From Scytalidium lignicola (lineage: Eukaryota > Ascomycota > Leotiomycetes), in NCBI GenBank assembly GCA_002812745.2, contig NCSJ02000009.1, positions 240,927 to 304,926 of the forward strand: 64,000 nt of DNA, given 5' to 3'. The position numbers and the translations under genes were made by a program. Within the stretch, counting starts at the first letter, position 1, and every line of letters begins with the position of its first letter. The notes under the pieces are model-generated. The model made no database searches, was not told where the DNA came from, and saw only the letters and a list, made by a program, of their open reading frames with translations. This document shows, in pieces, positions 26,305 through 35,229 of the stretch.

Positions 26305-26697
26305 AAAAAGAATTNAAAAAAGGTTCAGAATATATCTTGGGGGAAATCTGGGATCGGGGTACGGGGAATAAGAGAATGCGGGCAATGTGGCTTCTCCCGA
26401 TCAAAAAAGCATTGAAATTAGATTTGCGGGGAGCTCACTGCTCTAATCTTAGAAGTTACGTATGAGATGACTTTTTCAACATTAGCAGGCGTTGCTTAGA
26501 TATCAACTACTTGGCATCCAGGGCGTTTGGGTAGCAAGTGGGTCTGTAGGACAGTACTTGCAAAATATAAATATAATATTTCTACCTGAACCAAAATTTC
26601 TTTGCAAGTCTTACACCTATGAATAAATCTATGAGCAAAGTCAACCCACAAGTTTGTTGAGTCAGGACATCTACATGTAATGCAGGCTTAAAGTCAC
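26305..26697. other. Convergent intergenic region OPI3 / NIT2
   Basis: About 390 bp between facing genes, with an N at 26315 before an A run 11 bases past the OPI3 stop. Presumed 3' UTRs. Confidence 0.5.
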
Positions 26698-27727
26698 TCA
26701 TATTTCCGGATAGACATCACTATTCTTGGTCAGTATGATTGGCATCTTCCTGCTATATATCAACCACTTACGTTCTTCGGAGTAGAGGCATGGACTGCTT
26801 TCTCTTCTCTCTGTAGTCCAAATCAATATCAACCACGGCAATCTCAGGCTCACTGCCATCTCCGATGATTTCTACAAGTTTTTCACCCCAGGGTCCAATG
26901 ACCATGGAGTGACCATAAGATCTTCTCTTTTCATTGTGTAGTCCTGCCTGGGCTGCGGCTATTATATACGCCTGAGTCTCAATAGCTCTTGCTCTCAGAA
27001 GTGTCTCCCAGTGCGCCTCTCCAGTTGGCACAGTAAATGCTGAAGGGTATGTTATAATCTGGGCATTTTGACGCTTAAGTGCTAGACTGATCTCAGGAAA
27101 TCGAAGCTATTGTATGATAAGTCTATACTCTTACATACTTAATGCGACCTAGGAAGAGACTCACATCAAAACAAATTGTCAGCCCTACCCGACCTAGGGG
27201 TGTCTCAATAGGCGGTACAATATCATTACCAGCTTCGACAACGTTACTCTCCTTTAAAGCTCCGTAGTCAAATAAGTGAAGCTTATCATAGTAATAGCCA
27301 GGAGCAATTTCTCCCTTTTCATTTATCCAGCAACTTCTATTTCTAATTTTACCATTTTCAGCTGGGACATGGATCCCGACGTTTATTGCCAGAGATGATT
27401 TCTTAGCAGCTTCTCGTAACCCTAAAACAAAAGGACTCGAGTGCATAGGCTGTGCAAGGGCTATTGACTCTTCTGGGCTCGATGCAATATAATCCGTAGC
27501 TTCTGGCAGGAAAAGAGCCTAGGTTACGTGAGCAATTGAGGGAGGCAAAGGAACAGAGAGGACTTGCTTTGGCTCCTGCTTCTACGGTCTTTTTGACTAG
27601 TACTTGGCATAATGCAAGATTATGGCTCATAGATGCTGTTGAGCATAGCTGTCCCACAGCCTACCCGGTGATTAGAAAGGTACAAGGCTTATCATTTAGA
27701 AGGAAAATTACTTACTGCGATTGCCAT
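26698..27727 (-). CDS. NIT2: Nitrilase-superfamily amidase (NIT2-type, deaminated glutathione amidase)
   Basis: Five minus-strand exons (27727-27716, 27660-27568, 27518-27165, 27106-26772, 26719-26698) give 271 residues. The nitrilase triad is present: Glu41 in FLPEATDY, Lys114 in YYYDKLHLFD and Cys151 in LTICFD. LRFPEISLALKRQ, TYPSAFTVPTGEAHWE and ARAIETQAYIIAAAQAG also fit the Nit1/Nit2 branch. In yeast and mammals that branch hydrolyses deaminated glutathione, a side product of transaminases. The first coding exon is just 12 nt (MAIA) and the last 22 nt. Intron 2 (27519-27567) begins with GC, in the classic GCAAGT context, and is the only join that keeps AKALFLPEATDY. Exact substrate is inferred from family. 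Confidence 0.9.
27519..27567 (-). other. GC-AG intron in NIT2
   Basis: 49-nt intron starting GCAAGT after AAA and ending CTAG. The alternative GT two bases further in gives a frame that loses the catalytic glutamate block. Confidence 0.85.
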
Positions 27728-28260
27728 GACTGGCGAGTACTAAATGAACTGTAATGGCAAGATATGCTTTGCGAGAATATTTCGCAAGAACAACGGTTTG
27801 ATTCGCAGGATTATATACAAAACTACAGGCTCAGTAATAGATCATGGCATTTCCAGGGTCGTTTGATCAAGGTGGGGGTAGGATTCAAGAGAGTTAGTTG
27901 TTAATACTACGTACAGTCAAACTAAAAAATTTGATGACACCAAATTGTTAAGAAGACTCTTAAAAATTGTTCTTTAATATGTTCTATCATGTAATCCGTA
28001 CTTTACAACATAGATGAGCCAACATTAACATGTGGTTGAACATCGGGGAGTACGGTATTGAATCCCGATAGTCCCTGCATAGATGCCTCAGGCTTCAAAT
28101 TCCCAGCGGTGACGTTTTCCTCAATCACCACGATAAAGCGTTTCCTTCTCCCATCACACAATTACACGCAGAAGTTTCGGCAGATCCTGAGGTGCATGGA
28201 ACCAAGTTTGCCTTTGTTCCACTAGTTATATATCGAAATGCTAGTGAGATTCTGAGCGAA
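27728..28260. other. Divergent promoter region NIT2 / HEM25
   Basis: 533 bp between outward-facing genes. No feature recognised. Confidence 0.5.
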
Positions 28261-29293
28261 ATGTCTAATGGCAGTCAATCCAGGAAATCGTCAACATGTG
28301 AGGTTGTCTGATCGTGTTCCTGGTGGGATAATGACTTACTCTTTTACAGCATTCCATTTTATAGCTGGTTTAGGTTCTGGCATGCTCTCCGCGGTTCTTT
28401 TGCAACCCGCCGATCTCCTCAAAACGAGAGTTCAACAATCCGGCTCTAGCTCCTTGATAGTTACTATCCGCGAGATTGCGAAATCTCCCAATGTTATCCG
28501 GTCATTCTGGAGAGGGACCGCACCCTCGGTCCTGCGAACTGGCTTTGGATCTGCTATATATTTCACAAGTCTGAACACTTTGCGCCAAAAAGTTGCTAAA
28601 TCAAATCTCCTCTACTCAATTGAGGCGGTCGTGGAAAAGGGCAGAAAACAAACTCATTCCTCATCCTTGCCCAAGTTGTCGAACATTGCAAATCTCATGA
28701 CAGGTGCAGTGGCCAGAACTTTTGCAGGGTTCATTTTGATGCCCATGACGGTTATTAAGGTCCGATATGAGTCAAACCTTTACGCCTACAAGTCAATCGG
28801 CAGTGCCAGTAAGGATATTCTGAGGACCGAAGGCATCCGAGGATTCTTTTCTGGATTTGGCGCAACGGCAATAAGAGATGCACCATATGCCGGACTATAT
28901 GTGTTGTTCTACGAACAATCGAAGAAAAAGCTTAGTTTCCTTTCCCAGAAAGTTCCCATAGCAGGGGAAATACATGATGGTATGAAAGGATCTACGTCGG
29001 CATCCATCAATTTTGGATCAGGCATATTAGCAGCTGGCCTCGCCACAGCTATCACCAATCCATTCGACGCCATCAAAACAAGAATACAGCTCCAGCCGAA
29101 GAGATACATCAATTTACTACACGCCGGGCGAAAGATGATCCGCGAGGACGGGATTAAGTCCTTGTTCGATGGCCTAGGCCTAAGAATGGGCCGAAAAGCT
29201 CTCAGTTCTGCTTTGGCATGGACTCTCTATGAAGAGCTCATTAGAAGAGCGGAGCTAGCTTTAGCCAAACCGCAGAGTCGAAGCGTTTTATGA
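28261..29293 (+). CDS. HEM25: Mitochondrial glycine carrier (SLC25A38/Hem25 type)
   Basis: Imports glycine into the mitochondrial matrix for the first step of haem synthesis. Exons 28261-28297 and 28350-29293 give 326 residues. The start at 28261 is chosen over the out-of-frame ATG at 28268, because splicing at the GTGAGG donor gives [19 protein letters not shown], the expected start of helix 1. There are three carrier repeats with the signature at each odd helix: QPADLLKTR, the family-typical variant MPMTVIKVR, and [30 protein letters not shown] and [15 protein letters not shown] fit the SLC25A38 branch. An insertion of about 30 residues between helices 2 and 3 faces the matrix loop. Confidence 0.93.
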
Positions 29294-29553
29294 CGTCACA
29301 CTCCTATTGAATGATTCGGCTTCACTTTGTATATTTATGACTGTACGATAGGATGTACAAAACTGGGGAATGCACTTATCTCACTTGTACAGTTTTATGG
29401 ACCAAAAATAGTATTGAATAGGGTATATAAATTCGTGACGAAAGGAGAGTTAAAAGAATAATCATAAAAAATTAATCCACGCTCAGTTATTCCAAAAGAT
29501 CTTAATTCATTAATATTTTCATATGTATCGTCCGTGTCTCATTCTTGTTAATA

Positions 29554-30751
29554 TCAACGTGGTTTTCCACCTGCCAGGAAGGTTAGGAGGGGGGATGGCG
29601 AGGGTTTTCTCTCGTGTTTCTTCTTTCTCACAAACTCGAACTCGGGTTCTGAATGGTGGCGGTGGTAGTGCTCTTTCTTGCTGCTCTCTATGGCTAAAAC
29701 CACTGGCTGTTGTCGTCTCTCACGAATTTCACGAGTGTGATTCCAAAGGAAATCCTGCTCGTATTCAGGAACCCATCGCTTGATAAGGACGTAATCTGGA
29801 TCCTGATAAGAGGTTAGCATCCACCTCCCTATTGTTTGGATTTTGGAAACTCACCATATCAAATTCATAGTCAATCTTGTATGCGTTTAACGTCTCAATC
29901 GAAAGATATTTTCGGGACATCCTCGTGTATGTTGGCCTCTCTGGATCAATATCCTTTTCCTTTTTAGTGACGACAGCGATTTGTCTCTCGTCAAGACCCG
30001 ATTTGCGCAGGTCTTCCTCGAGTCGCCTCTGGTACTCTGCCTCCCTCTCATCTTTTTCCTTTTTTTCTTTAGCAATTCTCTTTTCCTCCTCACGTTTATA
30101 TTTCTCGACTGCATCCTTGGCTTCCTTTTCAAGCCGCTCCTTCTCTTCTTTAGCTTTCTTTTCGTCGCGCAGTCTTTGCAGCTCTAACTCCTTCTTGATA
30201 CGTGCTTCTTCCTTTTCTTTCTCAGCTTGAGCCTTGTAAGATTCTAATTCTTTGCGAGCTTTAATGCGTTTCTCTTCCTTCTCACGCTCAGCTTCGAGCT
30301 TGAAAGCCTCTAATTCCTTACGGGCTTGTTCTAACTCATACAACTCACGAGGATCCATTGGAGGAGAATGGGAGTGGGAGTGAGTGGGAGCAGCGTAGGA
30401 GAGAGGGCGTGGACGAGAACTGGATCTACCACGAGCGGGCATAGGCGGCGGTGAAAGAACATAGCGATCGTCCTCGTACTCCTCAGGCTCATACTCGTTG
30501 TAGATTCTGTTATTGATAATAACGGGTTGTGGTGGTGGAGCAGGAGAGCTTTCTCGTCGCTCGCGGCCATGTGATCTGGAGCGGCGCAGAGCTGCACCAA
30601 CCCCAACCTCCGGGACGAGATAATTGCTGGATCCATGTTGGTAATAAATTGGTCTCGTAACACGGGGATGGCGGTGCTCAGGGTAAATGACTGGTGAGTG
30701 ACCTCGTCGGACTCTGATATCGAGCTCCTCGTCGTCCTCGTAGTAGCTCAT
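29554..30751 (-). CDS. Charged coiled-coil protein with conserved C-terminus, uncharacterised
   Basis: Exons 30751-29855 and 29802-29554 around a 52-nt intron give 381 residues. The first 130 residues are Arg/Tyr/Pro-rich with acidic patches and probably disordered. Residues about 135-250 form a nearly uninterrupted Glu/Lys/Arg coiled coil. A conserved-looking block follows across the splice join: RPTYTRMSRKYLSIETLNAYKI, then DYEFDMDPDYVLIKRWVPEYEQDFLWNHTR. The tail is Arg/Lys-rich. The last block suggests a fungal family (possibly that called DUF8035; unverified). There is no membrane segment or enzyme motif. Function unknown. Confidence 0.85.
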
Positions 30752-32004
30752 CTTGCTAGTTCTTTCAAGTGCTAGACGTAGGGGGCTAGTCGTGTGCGCA
30801 ACGTCCCGCTTGCACTATACACCTTTTGGCGGTGGGGGGAAACGCAGCGATAAAACACCACGTGCAGTGAGCAGCGGGATTCTGGTTGTGGATATAATTA
30901 TTCCCTGGAGAACACGCAAGGAAAAGAAGAAATATTCGCTCCTACACCGTAAAGAAGAGAGTGCGATGTCGGTAGAATGAAGTTGTTCAGAGGTATGAAA
31001 AGATAGTTGGGTCAGCTGGAGGGGGGCATGGCAGTTTTAAGGTGTGACTATTGGCGGGGTTATGTCGTCTCACGCGCGAACGCAGCCCTACTGTAAGAGT
31101 AAGAGGAGGCGCCTCCGACCATCTGTAGCTAACCTAACCTCCCAGCCTCCTTGTTTGTGCAATTGTTTCAGTGGTGAATCTAGGCACGCGCTGATTGATC
31201 AAGCTCGCGTGTCTGAGAGGCTTTCACTCGCATGATGCATTAGATCTCCTCGAGGGGCCGCGCACGGAGGTAGTTCGGCTAGGCCTTCTTTGCAGACAGT
31301 GTTAAATGGAACTGTTTGAAACTGTAAGCGCAGATAAGGTTATTTTTACCCACAGACTCTAACACCAACACATCCTTTTAGTCCATCGCGGTGTCCTTTT
31401 CTTAGAAGGATCCAGAGTTGATGCCGTCGTTAGTGGTTGGTGCTTCCAAATGAAGGGCTGGTGCGTTTTGAACACCCGGTTCAACCTAATGTTTCCTTAG
31501 ACGCTTTTCAGCTGGCCGGGATGCCGCAGCCTCCATCAGCCGCGGGGCATGGGCACGATGAGCAAGGTTCGTTACAACTTCGGCATGAAGTTGGATTTTC
31601 ATTGGGACTGAATTTACCAGCACATATGCATCAACAAAAAGAATTGCGGGAGGTTGAAAGACGGTTCTTCTATTTGGTGTCTATCCCGCTCCCTAGGTAC
31701 CGCCTTCTGTACAGTGCAGTGCAAACGGTCATAGTATTCATTTTTTTAGCGCCAAGATACTGCAGAGCAGCATTCTCACATAGTCCGACATAATCTAGCA
31801 GCATATTTGTACTCTTCCACGAGTTGGTTTGTGCGAAACCGCCCAAACCTTTCGCAAATAATGGACGCTCTCCATTTCGAAACACGAATTCTTTTTTTAG
31901 TTGACAGGATCTTTTCTCTGTGGTGGCTGACGGCTTGCACTACCACCCCCCATCCCCCCTACACCACGTAGACCCGGCACTGGAGTTAAATCTGGACAAG
32001 AATT
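30752..32004. other. Intergenic region with one weak open frame
   Basis: About 1.25 kb. GC content is locally raised near 31060-31290. The only frame with an ATG and some length is at 31521-31793 (listed separately). No tRNA or repeat seen. Confidence 0.5.
31521..31793 (+). CDS. Doubtful small ORF with C-terminal hydrophobic segment
   Basis: 90 codons from the ATG at 31521; the frame is open another 28 codons upstream without an ATG. The protein starts Pro/Gly/His-rich (MPQPPSAAGHGHDEQG), has a charged helix (KELREVERRFFYL) and ends with one possible membrane helix (SAVQTVIVFIFLA). No family recognised. It may be chance or a relic exon. Confidence 0.2.
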   Translation: MPQPPSAAGHGHDEQGSLQLRHEVGFSLGLNLPAHMHQQKELREVERRFFYLVSIPLPRYRLLYSAVQTVIVFIFLAPRYCRAAFSHSPT

Positions 32005-32556
32005 TTATGCACGGCCACCGCTCTTAAATATCTGATCGATGTGCTCGCGACTATTCTTGTGTGTTGTCTCAAGGTACTGTAACTTCTTCCCCAGACTGTC
32101 AACCTCTGCCTTTAGATCCGAGGTCTCAGCATTCAGCCTCTTATCAACAGCAGTTATTGGACTAGCCACAAACCTATACAACACATAATCAGCATTCTTG
32201 GTCGACTGATTTTGGGGCCACCTTTGCCCCATGTAAGTAAATAAGTGTATGGGGATGAATACAAGCGCGCGGCTTGCTAAGGGATGAGGAAGCGAACATT
32301 TTACCAACTCCCTCGTAAACATTTGTTGACGGTGGTAAGCTTGACACTTCGCTGGATGTTAGTTGGAGCATTCTCATCTCGCGTTGTTTGACTGCTATCT
32401 GTGTCTTGACTACATCGATCTGCTGTCTTGCTACGAGAGCTTGCGTCTCTATCTCCTGGACTAGCTAGATGGTTTTATGGTTAGTCATGTCTTGTCTCAT
32501 GGTGTGGCAAGTTCCAAATGATCTACCTTCTGGAGTGCTTCATTTGAGATAGACAT
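32005..32556 (-). CDS. PFD1: Prefoldin subunit 1 (beta type)
   Basis: Beta-type subunit of the hexameric prefoldin chaperone that delivers nascent actin and tubulin to the CCT chaperonin. Exons 32556-32527, 32464-32298 and 32173-32005 give 121 residues, the usual length. The product begins MSISNEALQKLVQEIETQAL, has the coiled-coil arm VKTQIAVKQREMRMLQLTSSEV, the hairpin region YEGVGKMFVASPITAVDKRL, and the returning helix LGKKLQYLETTHKNSREHIDQIF. The second intron (32174-32297, 124 nt) uses an unusual GTTCGC donor, but the join is fixed by conservation on both sides. A second prefoldin gene, PFD5, lies 14 kb downstream. Confidence 0.94.
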
Positions 32557-33278
32557 GTTTGGTACTGAATGTTAGCCGTGCATGTGACGGAAGCTGGGTC
32601 AAAAAGTTGTGTATCTGTAAATCCATCAACGTCGATCAGATCACACCCTATTTATGATATACGAAGACCTGTTGGTCATGTGATATTTCCCACTTTGCGG
32701 GGTTTACTTCTTTTGTAGCTTATCCACGATTGGCTGCCTTGCTATGACGACAGTGTGACTTGTGCCCTCGAATCAATTGCCCACGCTTTCATCTCTGATC
32801 AAATCTTGGAGGTACAAAAGCACTTTTCAAGAATAATTCAAATTTGAAAAGCTAATATCGCTCATTGAACAGCTCGAGGAGACGTTTCCAATCATTTTAT
32901 GGTATATTTCCGTTGTAAGCTTCATTTTACTCGCGTCGCACATGCAAATACTACGCTGGCAGTTCCGAAGGAACCGTGCTGATAACTTGCAGCCTTCTGA
33001 AAGAAACTTCTGCAATTGTCTGTCAACAATATCTAGCTCATTTATCACTCTCTAAATCAGTTATCTGAGCGAGCCGAATTAAGGGAAAGTCACCACGAAT
33101 TCCGCCAGCATAGCTTCGAGAAGTTCATTGTCTGCTTTCGCCTTATCTAGCAACTCTTTGTTTTGCAAAATCTGCCTTCTCTTTAATCCCAGCAGCTCGC
33201 TCTGACTCTTTACGGACAAATTCTAATACTTCCTGAAAAGAACTTCAGTCTCAACAACGACGTCAACAAATTTTAGTG
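32557..33278. other. Intergenic region PFD1-YPC1 with possible minus-strand gene remnant
   Basis: 722 bp between divergent PFD1 and YPC1. The minus strand holds two open, helical-looking segments (see the pseudogene entry), otherwise nothing is recognised. Confidence 0.4.
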
Positions 33279-33297
33279 ATGGTTTTTGGTTTACCAT
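32827..33297 (-). pseudogene. Possible coiled-coil gene or remnant, minus strand
   Basis: From an ATG at 33297, which overlaps YPC1 exon 1 on the other strand, 24 codons lead to a TAG at 33225-33223. The same frame then stays open to 33081-33079, coding a helical stretch with SQSELLGLKRRQILQNKELL and DKAKADNELLEAMLAEF. A possible splice (GTGACT donor, ATTTAG acceptor) would join this to a second open stretch, RVINELDIVDRQLQKFLSEG. The sequence looks like a coiled coil, and two successive open segments with good splice signals are more than chance usually gives. The stop and the overlap with YPC1 argue against an intact gene starting here. No family recognised. Confidence 0.3.
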
Positions 33298-34712
33298 CCG
33301 TGCGGTATCCACCGGCACGACCGGGTGAGGGGTACTGGGCTCCAGTAACTTCTACCATTAACTGGTGTGAAGAGGTATCTATATATCTCATTTGATCTGT
33401 AACTATCATATGCATCAGCTATCTAACGGAAATTTCTCTCTGTAGGATTACTACGCTACCTTGTGGTCCGCCGAAATTGTGAATACTTTGACTAACCTAT
33501 TGTTCATTGCGCTTGGAGTTAAGGGTCTGAGGAACTGTTTTAAATATCATCATGACAGTATATTTGTGGTCAGTTTTATAGGATACCTTTTAGTGGGTAC
33601 TGGATCATTTTTCTTCCACAGTACGCTAAAATGTAGGTATTTGTTTTCAACCGACCGTGACTATTTTCCTTAACTGGTGGATATACTCTCCAGATAAGGA
33701 TCGTCGAGCTAATGCTGCACATACAGACCCGATGCAACTTGTTGATGAGCTTTCCATGATATACACGACCAGTCTCATGTGCTATGCTACATTCTCCTTC
33801 TCTCAGCCTGGACTCTTTCGCCTGGTGCTAGGAATCAGTCTGCTGGGATTATCAGCATTCATTACGGTAAGAACCCTCACCATAAGTTGGTGGAAATAGT
33901 GAGGTCATTCAGTTGTTGTATACCCGTCTCAGCTATCTTACCTTACCATTGACAGTGATTTTTTTGGTCTCAAGACTTACTAATTTATCTGGTAATACAT
34001 AGCTTTACTATCATTACCTGCAGGACCCACTCTTTCATCAAAATGCTTTCGCAATTCTTACTGCTATCGTTTTGTTCCGTAGCATGTATGTGATGGAAGT
34101 GAACATCAGACCGTCTTTGAAGAAGAGGTCCTCGCCGGTAGGGGAGGATAAAACCAACCCCACCTCACTGACAGAGTCAGAGCGAGCCGCAAATATTCGA
34201 AGAGATGATAAAATCATTAGAGAAATGTGGATCATGGTGGCTGTTGGTCTCAGCATTTTCTTAGGTGGATTTGGTATTTGGATGTTAGATAACAAGTACT
34301 GCACAAGCCTGAGAAGGTGGAGACGAGAAGTTGGATTGCCTTGGGGTATTCTATTAGAAGGTCATGGATGGTGGTAAGTAGCAGTCTTCGTATTTGAATC
34401 AAAGAGCCAGGGCTAACACATTAACTTAGGCATATCATGACCGGTTAGTCTGGCAGAATCCTTCATATAGAACTGTGAACTGACCAAGACTATACAGGAA
34501 TTGGATCGTATTTCTACATAGTATGGGCTATTTGGTTGAGGCATTGCTTGAATGAGAGGCAAGGGGAATACAGCCTTAATTGGCCAAGTGTATTCTCTCT
34601 CCCCGAATGTATCAAGACGCCGTCGCCCCAGTCGAAAGTTGCTTCAAATGGAGTTCCAAGATCATCGAAGAATCGAAGTCAGAACGGCGCTGCTCGGGAT
34701 AAAAACGCGTGA
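33279..34712 (+). CDS. YPC1: Alkaline ceramidase (YPC1/YDC1 type)
   Basis: ER/Golgi membrane enzyme that splits (phyto)ceramide into sphingoid base and fatty acid. Six exons, 33279-33374, 33446-33632, 33727-33866, 34003-34373, 34430-34443 (14 nt) and 34498-34712, give 340 residues. About seven membrane helices. Zinc-site motifs of the family are complete after splicing: FFFHSTLKYPMQLVDELSMIY (His90, Asp101) and HGWWHIMTG (His262 and His266, His-x3-His). Tyr95 is split by intron 2, and His266 is coded by the 14-nt micro-exon. The N-terminus WCEEDYYATLWSAEIVNTLTN is also typical. The C-terminal 60 residues are Ser/Lys-rich. The yeast paralogues Ypc1 and Ydc1 cannot be told apart from here. Confidence 0.94.
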
Positions 34713-35229
34713 TAACTGCTAATGCGAGATCTCTTGGCGATGTAAAGATGTTTATACCCATAAGCTCATGACATGAAGAATAGTTAGATCAAAGATATAG
34801 GCTAGTAGGGGTTGACGATTGCAGTCTGGTTCCACTCTTACTAGGGCAATACGTGTAGATAAAGATAAAGGAAGGTCTTGACAGGGTATCTGTGAGGAGA
34901 CGTCAGCTCCGAAGGAGCGACATGTTATAATTAGCGAGCCGTAGGATACGGCACCTCTCAATAGTGACATGCTCTTTAATACTTTAATGGCATATCCACG
35001 AGTCGAATGAATTTTCCTTGCAACCTCTCAATAGTTGGCCATATGATCCTTTTGATTGGTATTATTGCGCCATAACGAAACTGTCATATAAACCACCAAT
35101 AATTTGAGTTGAACCCATGACGAGGACCATTTAAATCAACCTGTCCATAATTGTGATGCCTAATTTTGAGGGAGCTCAACCAAAGCAAAGAGCTCTCGAA
35201 GAGGAACCTGGATAGCGAAACTCACAGTC
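34713..35229. other. Intergenic region YPC1-TMF1
   Basis: About 520 bp between same-strand genes. No feature recognised. The short string AACCTCTCAATAGT(G) or its near copy occurs twice, near 34950-34970 and 35020-35035. Confidence 0.45.

Noticed and set aside
28268..28330. Alternative HEM25 start at 28268 without an intron
   Set aside because: It gives a non-conserved leader; splicing from the ATG at 28261 gives the expected start of the carrier domain.
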